From contig NZ_RKHX01000001.1 in the NCBI RefSeq assembly GCF_003755175.1, positions 372,001 through 436,000 of the forward strand: 64,000 bases of DNA. The letters run 5' to 3'. Position numbers and translations under genes: made by a program. The notes under the pieces were generated by a model. The model saw only the letters and a list, made by a program, of their open reading frames with translations. It had not been told where the DNA came from and did no database searches. Numbering within the stretch: the stretch's first letter is position 1; each line of letters begins with the position of its first letter. Below, piece by piece: positions 16,182-25,737 of the stretch. Source of the DNA: Cellulomonas sp. PhB150 (GTDB taxonomy: Bacteria; Actinomycetota; Actinomycetes; Actinomycetales; Cellulomonadaceae).

Positions 16182-17561
16182 TCAGGGCGTCACGGCGACC
16201 ACGCGCGGCCAGAGATCGTCCTCACCCGGCGCCCAGACCTGCACGTCTACCTCGATCTGCTCGCCCGACCGGATGTCCTTGACCTGGTCCGCGCCGGCGG
16301 TGCCGTCGTGGTCGATCTCACCCGGGAACAGCACGAACGGGATCCCCCGACGGTCGGCGTGTCGGATCTGCTTGCCGAACTTGGCGGCGGCCGGCGCGAC
16401 CTCCACGGGGATGCCGCGCGAGCGCAGCGTGTCGGCGATCGCGTCGGAGCGGTGGCGCTGCTCCTCGTTCGTCACGGCGACCAGCACGGCGCTGGGCACC
16501 GAGCGCGTCGCACGGACCAGCCCGGCGCTCAGCAGGCGGGAGACGAGGCGCGAGACGCCCACCGACAGGCCCACGCCGGGATAGGTGTTCGCGCCGTCGC
16601 TCGCGAGGGTGTCGTACCGGCCGCCCGAGCAGATGGAGCCGAGCCCCTCGTGCCCGACGAGGATCGTCTCGTAGACCGAGCCCGTGTAGTAGTCCAGGCC
16701 GCGGGCGATCTTGAGGTCGGCGACGACGACGCCGGGCGCGCGCTCGGCAGCGGCGCGGACCAGCGCCCCCAGCTCGACCAGCCCCGCGTCGAGGAGCTCG
16801 TGGGCGGCCCCCTTGGCGGCGGCCAGGTCGCGCACCCGGTCGATCACCGACTCGTCGGAGCCGCTGATCGACGCGAGCTCGAGGCACGCGGCGGCCTGCT
16901 CCTCGGACGCCCCGGTCTCGGCGACGAGCAGCGCGGCCACGGCCGCCGGCCCGATCTTGTCGAGCTTGTCGATCGAGCGCAGCACGCCCTCGACGTCCTC
17001 GAGCCCGAGCCCGCGGTAGAAGCCCTCGGCGACCTTGCGGTTGTTGACCAGGATCCGCACGGGCGGCAGGCCGATCGTCTGCAGCTCGCGGAAGGCCGCG
17101 GCGACGACCAGCGGGATCTCGACCTCGACGTGGTACGGCAGCGAGCCCGCGCCGACGACGTCGATGTCCGCCTGGACGAACTCGCGGAACCGTCCGTCCT
17201 GGGGGCGCTCGCCGCGCCAGGCCTTCTGGATCTGGTACCGCCGGAACGGGAACGCGAGGTGGCCGGCGTTCTCGAGCACGTACCGCGCGAACGGGACCGT
17301 CAGGTCGAAGTGCAGGCCCAGCTGGCCCCCGCGCTCCGGCGGGGCGTCCGGGTCCTCGTGGAGCCGGCGCAGCACGTAGACCTCCTTGGAGGTCTCGCCC
17401 TTGCGCAGCAGCTGGTCGAGCGGCTCGACCGCCCGCGTCTCGATGCCGGCGAACCCGTGCAGCTCAAAGGTGCGGCGCAGCACGTCGAGCACGTGCTGCT
17501 CGACGATGCGCCCGTCGGGCAGCCACTCGGGAAATCCGGACAGGGGGGTCGGTCGCGCCAT
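16182..17561 (-). CDS. hisS: Histidyl-tRNA synthetase
   Basis: Class II aminoacyl-tRNA synthetase that charges tRNA-His in the cytoplasm. 459 residues. I prefer ATG 17561, nine bases after GGAAGG; a GTG two codons earlier is possible. Visible landmarks are F-D-L-T-V-P-F-A-R-Y (about 85-95), motif 2 WRGERPQDGRFREF (about 115-129), the histidine-binding loop LDYYTGSVYE (about 287-297) and motif 3-like G-V-G-L-S-V-G-V-S-R-L. The C-terminal anticodon-binding domain carries F-G-K-Q-I-R-H. It lies 46 bases downstream of the MBL-fold gene, the same pairing found near hisS in mycobacteria. Confidence 0.96.
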   Translation of the reverse strand: MARPTPLSGFPEWLPDGRIVEQHVLDVLRRTFELHGFAGIETRAVEPLDQLLRKGETSKEVYVLRRLHEDPDAPPERGGQLGLHFDLTVPFARYVLENAGHLAFPFRRYQIQKAWRGERPQDGRFREFVQADIDVVGAGSLPYHVEVEIPLVVAAAFRELQTIGLPPVRILVNNRKVAEGFYRGLGLEDVEGVLRSIDKLDKIGPAAVAALLVAETGASEEQAAACLELASISGSDESVIDRVRDLAAAKGAAHELLDAGLVELGALVRAAAERAPGVVVADLKIARGLDYYTGSVYETILVGHEGLGSICSGGRYDTLASDGANTYPGVGLSVGVSRLVSRLLSAGLVRATRSVPSAVLVAVTNEEQRHRSDAIADTLRSRGIPVEVAPAAAKFGKQIRHADRRGIPFVLFPGEIDHDGTAGADQVKDIRSGEQIEVDVQVWAPGEDDLWPRVVAVTP

Positions 17562-17607
17562 GCGCACGATCCTTCCAGACTCCCCGCGGGGTCCGGGCGG
17601 GCGTCCG

Positions 17608-18321
17608 TCAGAGGTACGGGTTGCGCGCGAGCTCGGTCCGGATGTCGGTCGTCGGGCCGTGACCGGGGACGACGACCGTCGCCGGGTCCAGCGCGCCGCA
17701 GACCTCCTTGAGCGTCGCGGTCATCCGCTCGTCGTCGCCGCCGGGCAGGTCCGTGCGCCCGATCGTTCCCGCGAACAGCACGTCGCCGGTGAACGCCACC
17801 GGCTCGCCGTCGATCTCGAGCAGGTACAGCGTCGAGCCCTCGGTGTGACCCGGTGCGTGCCGCGCGACGACGCGGTTCCCGCCGAGCTCGAGCGCGACGT
17901 CCTCGTCGCGCCCCGCCGACCTCTCTGTCCCGAACGTCCGCACGTCGGCAGGGGTGACGTAGGCACGCGGGTCGAGGCCGGTCGAGGCGATGGCCTGGGC
18001 CAGCGGTCCGCCGCTGTCGTGGGTCGCTGCGCCGAGCGTGCCGAGCGTCCCGAACGGGTCGCGCAGGCGGTAGGCGTCGGCGGCGTGCAGGTGCAGCGGC
18101 ACGTCGAGCGCGGCGCACAGCTCGGCTGCGTCCCAGGTGTGGTCGACGTGACCGTGGGTCGCCAGCACGGCGACGGGGGTGAGCGCGTTCGCCCGGACGT
18201 ACGCGACGACCTGGGCGGTCACGCCCACACCCGGGTCGACGACGACGCAGGACCGGTCGTCGGCGACCACCACCGTGCACCGGGCACCGAACACGGACGA
18301 GACGACCGAGAGGACCTCCAT
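17608..18321 (-). CDS. MBL-fold metallohydrolase (glyoxalase II-like)
   Basis: 237 residues with the metallo-beta-lactamase fold. The metal ligand motif T-H-G-H-V-D-H appears at about residue 55, a further histidine is in A-P-G-H-T-E-G-S, an aspartate in F-T-G-D-V-L-F, and the last histidine in V-P-G-H-G. These make the standard dinuclear site of hydroxyacylglutathione-hydrolase-type enzymes. Actinobacteria of this type lack glutathione, so the thioester substrate is unknown and may be mycothiol-based. It is co-directional with and just upstream of hisS, and divergent from the cyclophilin gene. Confidence 0.88.
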   Translation of the reverse strand: MEVLSVVSSVFGARCTVVVADDRSCVVVDPGVGVTAQVVAYVRANALTPVAVLATHGHVDHTWDAAELCAALDVPLHLHAADAYRLRDPFGTLGTLGAATHDSGGPLAQAIASTGLDPRAYVTPADVRTFGTERSAGRDEDVALELGGNRVVARHAPGHTEGSTLYLLEIDGEPVAFTGDVLFAGTIGRTDLPGGDDERMTATLKEVCGALDPATVVVPGHGPTTDIRTELARNPYL

Positions 18322-18504
18322 GAGGCGACCGTACCGTCCGCCGCGGCATCAGCCACGAGGAGGTGTTGCGGGACTGTGACCTGCAGGCACCCTCCCCTGG
18401 CGGCGGCGGCCCGTGGCTTGCCTAGACTGTGCGAGGTTCCCCGTGCGGTGCGGCATGTGCTTTGCCGTTCCCGACGACGTGGTCACGACGCAACAAGGAG
18501 CAGG

Positions 18505-19287
18505 GTGTCCAGCAAGCGCGAGCGCGAGTACGAGCAGCGCCGTTACGACAAGTGGCAGCAGCGCCAGGCCGAGCATCGCGCCGCCCGCCGCCGCCAGCGG
18601 ATCGTCGTCGGCTCCGTGCTGGGCGCGCTCGTGCTGGTCGTCGCCGTCGTCGCCGTCATCAACGGGACCAAGGACGACACCGAGCCCTCGGCGGCTTTCG
18701 CGACCGGGACACCGACCGCGCAGAGCACCGCGGCGCCCACGCCCGAGCCCACCGCGACCCGCGACCCGCTCACCCCGGACCCCGCGCTCGCCGAGGGCCG
18801 CACCTGGACCGGCGACATCGCGCTCAAGCAGGGGGACATCGGCATCACGCTCGACGGGCTGGCCGCGCCTCAGGCCGTCGCGAACTTCGTCACGCTCGCC
18901 GACAAGGGGTTCTTCGACGACACGAAGTGCCACCGCCTCACGACGAGCGGCATCTACGTCCTGCAGTGCGGCTCGCCCGACGGCACCGGCACCGACGGCC
19001 CCGGGTACACCTGGGGCCCGATCGAGAACGCGCCCGCCGACGGCGTCTACCCCGCGGGCACCATCGCCATGGCGCGCGTCGGCAACGACGGCAGCTCCAT
19101 GGGCAGCCAGTTCTTCCTTGTCTACAAGGACAGCACCATCCCGGCAGACAATGCGGGCGGATACACCGTGTTCGGCCAGATCACGTCAGGTCAGGACGTG
19201 CTGAAGGCCATCGCCGACGCGGGCACCACCGACGGGACCGAGTCCCCGGTGCACGACGTCATCATCGAGGGAGTGAAGGTCAAGTGA
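18505..19287 (+). CDS. Membrane-anchored cyclophilin-type peptidyl-prolyl isomerase
   Basis: 260 residues from GTG 18505, which follows AAGGAG at seven bases. A highly charged cytoplasmic start (K-R-E-R-E-Y-E-Q-R-R-Y) precedes one membrane helix (about 34-54), a Thr/Pro/Ala linker, and a cyclophilin domain (about 100-258). The domain shows A-V-A-N-F-V-T-L, C-H-R-L, M-G-S-Q-F-F-L and F-G-Q-I. The usual active-site Phe-His-Arg appears as C-H-R, a known variation in this actinobacterial group. It would fold proteins at the outer face of the membrane. The stop overlaps the DUF349 gene (GTGA), so the two are co-expressed. The order next to relA parallels ppiB in mycobacteria. Confidence 0.9.
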   Translation: MSSKREREYEQRRYDKWQQRQAEHRAARRRQRIVVGSVLGALVLVVAVVAVINGTKDDTEPSAAFATGTPTAQSTAAPTPEPTATRDPLTPDPALAEGRTWTGDIALKQGDIGITLDGLAAPQAVANFVTLADKGFFDDTKCHRLTTSGIYVLQCGSPDGTGTDGPGYTWGPIENAPADGVYPAGTIAMARVGNDGSSMGSQFFLVYKDSTIPADNAGGYTVFGQITSGQDVLKAIADAGTTDGTESPVHDVIIEGVKVK

Positions 19288-20963
19288 CACAGACCCCGGA
19301 CCAGCCGACCGTGCCCGACGAGGGCTCCGCCGGGCAGGCGCCCGACGAGCCGACCGTGGCCGACGAGGCTGTCGTGGCCGAGACCGCGACCCCCGAGCAC
19401 GAGACGGCAGAGGCCGAGGCCCCTGCGGCGCAGGAGCCTGCCACCGAGGTCGCCGACGAGCCCGTAGTCGACGAGCCCGTTGTCGACGAGGCCGTTGTCG
19501 ACGAGCCGGTTGTCGACGAGCCCGCCGCGGACGAGGCCCCGGCCGACGAGGCTCCCGCGGCACCTGCACCCACGCCCGCCCCCGCACCTACCCCCCGCCC
19601 GGTCCCCCGCCCCCGGCCTGGCGGCGCGATCCCGGTCCCGCACCCGCCGGCCACCCCGGCACCCGCCGCCTCCGCGCCCGTGCCGCCGCCGGCCGACGCC
19701 GCCGAGGCCGCGCTCGCCGCGACGTTCGGCAGCGTGGACGACGAGGGCAACGTCTCGGTCCGCGAGGCCGCGGGCGAGCGCGTCGTCGGCCAGTTCCCGG
19801 GCGCGACGCAGCAGGAGGCCCTCGGGCTCTACGTGCGTCGGTTCCTCGACCTGCAGGCCAAGGTGACGCTGTTCGAGGCGCGCCTGTCCGCCACGGACCT
19901 GTCGGTCAAGGAGATCGACCAGACGCTCGCGCGCCTGACCACCGAGCTGACCGAGCCGGCCGCCGTGGGTGACCTCGACGGCCTGCGCGGACGCCTCGAC
20001 GCCCTGCGGGCGGTCGCCGCCGAGCGTCGCGTCGCCGCCGAGGCCGAGCGCGTCGCGGCGCGGGCCGCCGCGGTCGAGTCGCGCACGGCGATCGTCGAGG
20101 CCGCCGAGAAGATCGCCGAGACCGAGCCGAGCCGCATCCAGTGGCGTCCCGCCGGCGAGCAGCTGCGCCTGCTGCTCGACCAGTGGAAGGACGCGCAGCG
20201 CAACGGCCCGCGCCTGGACCGCCCGACGGAGGAGTCCCTCTGGAAGCGGTTCAGCCACGCGCGGACCACGTTCGACCGCGAGCGTCGGCACTTCTTCGCC
20301 GAGCTCGAGCAGCGCAACTCCTCCGCGAAGGCCGCCAAGGAGAAGCTGGTCGCCGACGCCGAGCGCCTGCAGCACAGCACCGACTGGGGCGCCACGGCCG
20401 GCGCGTTCCGCGACCTGATGGCCCAGTGGAAGCTGGCGGGCCGCGCGAGCCGCTCGGACGACGACGCGCTGTGGGCGCGGTTCCGGGCCGCGCAGGACGC
20501 GTTCTTCGCCTCGCGCGACGCGCAGAACGCCGCGACGGACGAGGAGTACCGGGCGAACCTCGAGGTCAAGGAGGCGCTGCTGGTCGAGGCCGAGGCGCTG
20601 GTCCCGATCAAGGACCTCTCCGCGGCCAAGCAGGCCATCCGCGGCATCCAGGACCGCTGGGAGGCGGCCGGCAAGGTCCCGCGCGCCGACGTCCAGCGCG
20701 TCGAGGCGCGCCTGCGCGCCGTCGAGACGACCATCCGGGACTCGGAGCAGGCCCAGTGGACGCGCAGCAACCCGGAGACGCGGGCGCGCGCCGAGGGCGC
20801 AGCCGCGCAGCTCGAGCAGGCGATCGCCGGCCTCGAGGCCGACCTCGAGAAGGCGAAGACCGCCGGCGACAAGCGGAAGATCGCCGACGCGCAGGCTGCG
20901 CTCGACGCCCGCCGGTCCTGGCTCGAGCAGGTCCAGCGCGCGGCGAGCGACGCGCGCGGCTGA
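19284..20963 (+). CDS. DUF349-repeat protein with acidic, proline-rich N-terminus
   Basis: 559 residues from GTG 19284 (GTGA overlap with the cyclophilin gene). Residues 1-95 are dominated by Asp, Glu, Ala, Val and Pro and include a pentapeptide repeat. Residues 96-145 are Pro/Ala-rich, and the remainder is a long, largely helical and coiled-coil region with DUF349 repeats, each built around patterns such as L-L-D-Q-W-K-D, L-W-K-R-F and L-W-A-R-F-R-A-A-Q-D-A-F-F. DUF349 proteins have no settled biochemical role. The protein is predicted soluble. A strong terminator hairpin follows the stop. Confidence 0.88.
   Translation: MTQTPDQPTVPDEGSAGQAPDEPTVADEAVVAETATPEHETAEAEAPAAQEPATEVADEPVVDEPVVDEAVVDEPVVDEPAADEAPADEAPAAPAPTPAPAPTPRPVPRPRPGGAIPVPHPPATPAPAASAPVPPPADAAEAALAATFGSVDDEGNVSVREAAGERVVGQFPGATQQEALGLYVRRFLDLQAKVTLFEARLSATDLSVKEIDQTLARLTTELTEPAAVGDLDGLRGRLDALRAVAAERRVAAEAERVAARAAAVESRTAIVEAAEKIAETEPSRIQWRPAGEQLRLLLDQWKDAQRNGPRLDRPTEESLWKRFSHARTTFDRERRHFFAELEQRNSSAKAAKEKLVADAERLQHSTDWGATAGAFRDLMAQWKLAGRASRSDDDALWARFRAAQDAFFASRDAQNAATDEEYRANLEVKEALLVEAEALVPIKDLSAAKQAIRGIQDRWEAAGKVPRADVQRVEARLRAVETTIRDSEQAQWTRSNPETRARAEGAAAQLEQAIAGLEADLEKAKTAGDKRKIADAQAALDARRSWLEQVQRAASDARG
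19455..19514 (+). repeat. Four 15-base coding repeats (pentapeptide D-E-P-V-V)
   Basis: Four consecutive 15-base units begin at 19455, 19470, 19485 and 19500 and encode Asp-Glu-Pro/Ala-Val-Val. A partial fifth follows. They differ only at a few positions (cccgta, cccgtt, gccgtt, ccggtt), so length variation by slippage is plausible. Confidence 0.85.
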
Positions 20964-20977
20964 CCCCGTCCGACCTC

Positions 20978-21008
20978 GAAGGCCCGTCCCCGGTGGGGGC
21001 GGGCCTTC
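20978..21008 (+). terminator. Intrinsic terminator after the DUF349 gene
   Basis: GAAGGCCCGTCCCC pairs with GGGGGCGGGCCTTC around a short loop, 14 bases after the stop codon. The stem is about 13 bp; a long U-tract is lacking, as is usual in high-GC Actinobacteria. Confidence 0.8.
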
Positions 21009-21060
21009 GTCGTCCACAGGGCTTCGGCGCGGATCACTCCGGCCGGGGCATCCTGCGTGG

Positions 21061-21624
21061 ATGAACCTCGCCGCCTACCGACCGCGCCCGCCCGTGGTGC
21101 CACCGCTCGTCGTGCACCGTTCCGCGATCCCGGCGAGCGACTGGCACGGGCAGCTGCGCGACGGCGCGCTGCGGCTCGTCTGGGGCGACGTCGCGGTCGC
21201 CGCCGACGTCGCGCTCACGCCCGAGCTGCGCGCCCTGGCACTTGCTGCCCTCGTCCCGGAGCGAGCGGTCGTCGGCCGCGGGTCGGCGCTGTGGGTCCAC
21301 GTAGGGCGGCCCGAGCCCGGGCGGCTCGAGGTGCTCGTCGGGCGCGGAGCCCGCCACACGGCACCCCACCCGCTGCGGGTGTCGGCGGAGGCCGACCTGG
21401 CGCCCGACGACGTCGTCCGGCTCGCCGGGGTGCGCGTCACCTCGGTCCAGCGCACCGGGACCGACGTCGCGCGCTGGCTGCCCACCCGGGAGGCCGTCGC
21501 CCTGGTGACCGACCTCGTCCCGCTGGGGTTCGACCTCGACCTCGCGCGCACCGAGCTCGACCGGCTCCGGGGGCAGCGGCACGTCCGCACGGCGCAGCGC
21601 ACGCTCGCGCTCGTCGGCCGCTAG
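21061..21624 (+). CDS. Hypothetical protein (possibly AbiEi-antitoxin-like)
   Basis: 187 residues, ATG 21061, with no signal peptide or membrane segment. It is rich in Val, Leu, Arg and Ala, with short strands in the first half and a helical end containing a [10 protein letters not shown] segment. The general composition resembles the C-terminal part of AbiEi-type antitoxins and related DUF proteins that are scattered through Actinobacteria, but no helix-turn-helix or partner toxin gene is visible, so I leave it unnamed. It converges on relA, sharing the CTAG at 21621-21624 as overlapping stop codons. Confidence 0.65.
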   Translation: MNLAAYRPRPPVVPPLVVHRSAIPASDWHGQLRDGALRLVWGDVAVAADVALTPELRALALAALVPERAVVGRGSALWVHVGRPEPGRLEVLVGRGARHTAPHPLRVSAEADLAPDDVVRLAGVRVTSVQRTGTDVARWLPTREAVALVTDLVPLGFDLDLARTELDRLRGQRHVRTAQRTLALVGR

Positions 21625-23957
21625 ACGCGGATCGAGGGCTCCTCGGCGCCCTTGGCGCCCGTGATCCGGTAGACGTCGAACACGCCCTCGACCTTGCGCA
21701 CCGCGGAGAGCACGGACGCGAGGTGCGAGGGCTCGGCCATCTCGAAGACGAACCGCGACAGCGCGACGCGGTCGCGCGACGTGGAGACCGACGCCGAGAG
21801 GATGTTCACGTGGCTGTCGGACAGCACGCGCGTCACGTCGGACAGCAGGCGCGAGCGGTCGAGTGCCTCGACCTGGATCTGGACCAGGAACAGGGCGGAC
21901 GACGACTGGCTCCACTCGACGTCGACGATCCGCTCGGGCTGGGTCCGCAGCTGCTCGACGTTGATGCAGTCCGTGCGGTGCACGCTGACACCCGCGCCGC
22001 GCGTGACGAAGCCCATGATCTCGTCGCCCGGCACCGGGGTGCAGCACTTGGCGAGCTTGACCCAGATGTCGTCGACGCCCTTGACCACGATGCCCGGGTC
22101 GCCCGCGCGCTGGCGCCGGTTGGCCTGGCCGGGGCGCGTCGCCTCGGCGATGTCCTCCTCGGCCGCCGGCTCGCCGCCCATCGAGTGCACGAGGCGCTGC
22201 ACGACCGTGGCTGCGGAGACCTGGCCCTCGCCGACGGCGGCGTACAGCGCGGACACGTCCGCGTGCCGCATGTCGTTGGCGAGCGCGACGAGCGACTCGT
22301 GCGAGAGCAGACGCTGGATCGGCAGGTTCTGCTTGCGCATCGCCTTGGCGATGGCGTCCTTGCCGTGCTCGATCGCCTCCTCGCGGCGCTCCTTGGAGAA
22401 CCACTGGCGGATCTTGTTGCGCGCGCGGGGGCTCTTGACGAACCCGAGCCAGTCCCGCGAGGGACCAGCCGTCTCCGACTTGGAGGTGAAGACGTCGACG
22501 ACGTCGCCGTTCTCCAGCGTCGAGTCGAGCGGCACGAGTCGGCCGTTGACGCGCGCGCCCATCGTGCGGTGCCCCACCTCGGTGTGCACCGCGTAGGCGA
22601 AGTCGACGGGGGTCGAGCCCGACGGCAGCCCCATGACGTCGCCCTTGGGCGTGAACACGTAGACCTCGGAGCCGGCGATCTCGAAGCGCAGCGAGTCGAG
22701 GAACTCCGTCGGGTCGGCGGTCTCCTTCTGCCAGTCGACGAGCTGACGCAGCCACGCCATGTCGTTGCCGGCCGCGTCGGTCGTCGTCCCGGGCGCCTGG
22801 TTCTTGGCGCTCTCCTTGTACTTCCAGTGGGCCGCGACGCCGTACTCCGCGCGCCGGTGCATGTCGTGCGTCCGGATCTGGATCTCGACGGGCTTGCCGC
22901 CGGGGCCGATCACGGTGGTGTGCAGCGACTGGTAGAGGTTGAACTTCGGCATCGCGATGTAGTCCTTGAACCGGCCGGGGACCGGGTTCCATCGCGCGTG
23001 CAGCGAGCCGAGCGCCGCGTAGCAGTCGCGCACCGAGTCGACCAGGACCCGCACACCGACCAGGTCGTAGATGTCGGCGAAGTCGCGACCGCGGACGATC
23101 ATCTTCTGGTAGATCGAGTAGTAGTGCTTGGGCCGCCCGGTGACGGTCGCCTTGATCTTCGCGGTCCGCAGGTCGGCGCCGACCTGGTCGCGCACGACGG
23201 CGAGGTACTCCTCACGGGCCGGCGCGCGCTCGGCGACCAGGTGCACGATCTCGTCGTACACCTTGGGGTAGAGCGTCGCGAACGAGAGGTCCTCGAGCTC
23301 CCACTTGATGGTGTTCATGCCGAGCCGGTGGGCCAGCGGCGCGTAAATCTCGAGCGTCTCGCGGGCCTTCTTCTCGGCCGACGACGCGGCGACGAACTTC
23401 CACGTCCGGGCGTTGTGCAGGCGGTCGGCGAGCTTGATGACGAGCACCCGGATGTCGCGCGACATCGCGACGACCATCTTGCGCACGGTCTCGGCCTGCG
23501 CGGCGTCGCCGTAGGTGACCTTGTCGAGCTTGGTCACGCCGTCGACGAGCATCGCGACCTCGGGCCCGAACTCGCGGCGCAGCTGGTCGAGCGAGTAGTC
23601 CGTGTCCTCGACGGTGTCGTGCAGCAGAGCAGCCACCAGCGTCGACGGCGTCATGCCGAGCTCGGCGAGGATCGTCGCGACGGCGACCGGGTGCGTGATG
23701 TACGGGTCGCCGCTCTTGCGCAGCTGACCGCGGTGCGCCTTCTCGGCGACCACGTAGGCCTGCTCGACGACGGTCAGGTCGGCCTTGGGATGGTTGGTGC
23801 GGGCCGCCTGCAGGACGGGCTCGAGCGCGGGGAACGCGGGGCCGCTGCGACCGCCGAACCGCGACAGGCGCGAGCGCACCCGACCCGACGAGGTCCCGTA
23901 CGGGTCCGTCAGGGCAACCTGCGCACCGGTCTCAGCCGAGTCGACGTCGTCGCTCAA
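21621..23957 (-). CDS. relA: Bifunctional (p)ppGpp synthetase/hydrolase
   Basis: 778 residues from TTG 23957, preceded by GGGGGAGGG. It makes and degrades the stringent-response alarmone (p)ppGpp. The order is an HD hydrolase domain (about 75-225; the metal-binding pair lies in [10 protein letters not shown]), a synthetase domain (about 260-390, with [10 protein letters not shown]), a TGS domain (about 415-475, V-Y-V-F-T-P-K-G-D), a helical and zinc-finger-like region (C-C-T-P-V-P-G-D) and a C-terminal ACT domain (about 700-778). The intact HD pair supports a bifunctional Rel enzyme rather than a synthetase-only RelA. It lies 137 bases downstream of apt, as in mycobacteria. Confidence 0.96.
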   Translation of the reverse strand: MSDDVDSAETGAQVALTDPYGTSSGRVRSRLSRFGGRSGPAFPALEPVLQAARTNHPKADLTVVEQAYVVAEKAHRGQLRKSGDPYITHPVAVATILAELGMTPSTLVAALLHDTVEDTDYSLDQLRREFGPEVAMLVDGVTKLDKVTYGDAAQAETVRKMVVAMSRDIRVLVIKLADRLHNARTWKFVAASSAEKKARETLEIYAPLAHRLGMNTIKWELEDLSFATLYPKVYDEIVHLVAERAPAREEYLAVVRDQVGADLRTAKIKATVTGRPKHYYSIYQKMIVRGRDFADIYDLVGVRVLVDSVRDCYAALGSLHARWNPVPGRFKDYIAMPKFNLYQSLHTTVIGPGGKPVEIQIRTHDMHRRAEYGVAAHWKYKESAKNQAPGTTTDAAGNDMAWLRQLVDWQKETADPTEFLDSLRFEIAGSEVYVFTPKGDVMGLPSGSTPVDFAYAVHTEVGHRTMGARVNGRLVPLDSTLENGDVVDVFTSKSETAGPSRDWLGFVKSPRARNKIRQWFSKERREEAIEHGKDAIAKAMRKQNLPIQRLLSHESLVALANDMRHADVSALYAAVGEGQVSAATVVQRLVHSMGGEPAAEEDIAEATRPGQANRRQRAGDPGIVVKGVDDIWVKLAKCCTPVPGDEIMGFVTRGAGVSVHRTDCINVEQLRTQPERIVDVEWSQSSSALFLVQIQVEALDRSRLLSDVTRVLSDSHVNILSASVSTSRDRVALSRFVFEMAEPSHLASVLSAVRKVEGVFDVYRITGAKGAEEPSIRV

Positions 23958-24094
23958 GCCCTCCCCCTCGCACTCGGGTCGTTCCCCACGCGCGAGGACC
24001 GGCGGGGGAACCGATCCGCAGAGTCTACGGCCGCGGGGGCGGGCATTCGCCCGCTGCCGGGTCAGAGCCAGGTCAGGGCCGGCTCAGGCGCGGT

Positions 24095-24643
24095 TCACGG
24101 TACGGCGACGAGTGCGTGCACCGCGTGGTCACCGAGCAGCGCTCGTCCGCCGAGGGCCTCGAGCTCGACGAGGAACGAGAGCCCGACGACCTCCGCACCG
24201 CAGTGCTCGAGGAGCCGGATCGTCGCCGCGGCCGTCCCCCCCGTCGCGAGCACGTCGTCGACGATCAGCACGCGCGAGCCCGCAGGGACCGTCGAGGGGT
24301 GCAGCTCGATCGTCGCGTCGCCGTACTCGAGCGAGTAGCTCTCCGAGACCGACGGCCCGGGCAGCTTGCCCGCCTTGCGCACGGGGATGAGCCCGGCACC
24401 GAGGTGGACGGCGATCGGGGCGGCGAGCAGGAACCCGCGCGCCTCCATCCCGGCGACGAGGTCGATCGGCCCGCCGGCCTGGACCGCCAACGCCTCGCAC
24501 ACCTGCGCGAAGGCATCGGCGTCGGCGAGCAGCGGCGTGATGTCGCGGAACAGGACCCCCGGCTCGGGGAAGTCCGGCACGAGCCGGACCAGGTCGTCGA
24601 CCCTGCGGGCCGCGGCCTCCAGGTCGGGGGTCCGTCCGCTCAT
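24095..24643 (-). CDS. apt: Adenine phosphoribosyltransferase
   Basis: 182 residues converting adenine and PRPP to AMP (purine salvage, cytoplasm). The type I PRTase core is clear: the PRPP-binding motif V-L-I-V-D-D-V-L-A-T-G-G-T lies near residues 124-136, and the N-terminal F-P-E-P-G-V-L-F-R-D-I-T-P segment and R-K-x-G-K-L-P are typical of APRT. The start ATG 24643 overlaps the secF stop (ATGA). The secD-secF-apt-relA order is widespread in Actinobacteria and links nucleotide salvage to the alarmone enzyme only by position. Confidence 0.96.
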   Translation of the reverse strand: MSGRTPDLEAAARRVDDLVRLVPDFPEPGVLFRDITPLLADADAFAQVCEALAVQAGGPIDLVAGMEARGFLLAAPIAVHLGAGLIPVRKAGKLPGPSVSESYSLEYGDATIELHPSTVPAGSRVLIVDDVLATGGTAAATIRLLEHCGAEVVGLSFLVELEALGGRALLGDHAVHALVAVP

Positions 24644-25737
24644 CGGGTGGGCTTGCGCTTCTTGGGCTGTGCGGTCTGCCCCTGGTGCGAGCCGGGGCGC
24701 AGCTGGCCCGCGGAGTGCACCGAGCCGGCCAGGACCGACGGGTCCGCGTCGGGGCCGTTGCCCGCGGCGCGGGCCGCGAGGACCGCCTTGGTGTGGTCGC
24801 GGATCTTGGGCTCCCGCTCGCGCAGCGTGACCTCGAGCGGCGTCGCCAGGAAGATCGACGAGAACGTGCCGACGAGCATGCCGACGAACAGGGCGAGCGC
24901 GATGTCGCGCAGCGTCCCGGCGCCGAGGATGAACGCTCCGACGAACAGGATGCCCGCGACCGGCAGCAGCGCGACGACCGAGGTGTTGATCGACCGGACC
25001 AGCGTCTGGTTGACGGCCAGGTTGGCCTTCTCGGCGTACGTGAAGCGCTTCTGGTCGAGCGCGTCCGCCGTGTTCTCGCGGACCTTGTCGAACACCACGA
25101 CGGTGTCGTAGATCGAGTACCCGAGGATCGTCAGGAAGCCGATGACCGTCGCCGGCGTGACCTCCCAGCCGATCGCGGCGTACACGCCGACGGTGATGAT
25201 CAGGTCGTGGAACAGCGCGACGAGGCCCGCGAGGGCCATGCGCCAGTTGCGGAAGTAGATCGTCATGACGATCGTCACGAAGATCAGGAACACGACGATG
25301 CCGGTGATGGCCTTCTGGGAGATGTCCTTGCCCCAGGACGGGCCGATGAACGAGGAGCCGATGTCGTCCTCGGTCACGTCGAACGCCGTCATCAGCGCGT
25401 CCTTGACCTTCTCGACCTCCTCGTTGGAGAGGGTCGCGGTCTGGATGCGCAGGGAGCTCGAGCCGATCGACGTCACCTGCGGCGACTCACCCGGCTCGAT
25501 GGCCTTGACGGTGTCGATCGCGAGCTGCTGGTCGTTCGTGTCGACGTTCGACACGATGAACTGCGAGCCGCCCTTGAACTCGATGCCGGGGTTCAGGCCG
25601 GGCGTGATGAGGAAGATCCCCGAGAGCACGACCAGGACGGCCGAGATCGTGTACCAGATGCGACGGCGGCCGACGATGTCGTACGACCGTCGCCCCGTGT
25701 AGAGGTCGTTGCCCCACTGGGCGAAACCGGCGGCCAT
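24640..25737 (-). CDS. secF: Protein translocase subunit SecF
   Basis: 365 residues, an RND-type membrane subunit that works with SecD to use proton motive force in late protein export. It has a first membrane helix (about 30-52), a periplasmic-type domain beginning G-I-E-F-K-G-G-S, then five clustered C-terminal helices (about 145-305). SecD/SecF signatures S-I-Y-D-T-V-V-V-F-D-K-V-R-E-N and S-I-N-T-S are present. A basic tail follows. Its ATG shares one base with the secD stop codon (TGATG), giving tight translational coupling. Confidence 0.96.
   Translation of the reverse strand: MAAGFAQWGNDLYTGRRSYDIVGRRRIWYTISAVLVVLSGIFLITPGLNPGIEFKGGSQFIVSNVDTNDQQLAIDTVKAIEPGESPQVTSIGSSSLRIQTATLSNEEVEKVKDALMTAFDVTEDDIGSSFIGPSWGKDISQKAITGIVVFLIFVTIVMTIYFRNWRMALAGLVALFHDLIITVGVYAAIGWEVTPATVIGFLTILGYSIYDTVVVFDKVRENTADALDQKRFTYAEKANLAVNQTLVRSINTSVVALLPVAGILFVGAFILGAGTLRDIALALFVGMLVGTFSSIFLATPLEVTLREREPKIRDHTKAVLAARAAGNGPDADPSVLAGSVHSAGQLRPGSHQGQTAQPKKRKPTR

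Noticed and set aside
19455-19514. Direct repeats considered as a CRISPR array
   Set aside because: The 15-base units are contiguous without spacers and encode a pentapeptide repeat in frame.
21057-24338. A very long open frame antisense to relA and apt (over 1000 codons)
   Set aside because: It mirrors the codon structure of relA on the other strand, a common effect of very high third-position GC. Its translation is Arg/Ala/Gly-rich with no domain, and relA is unambiguous.
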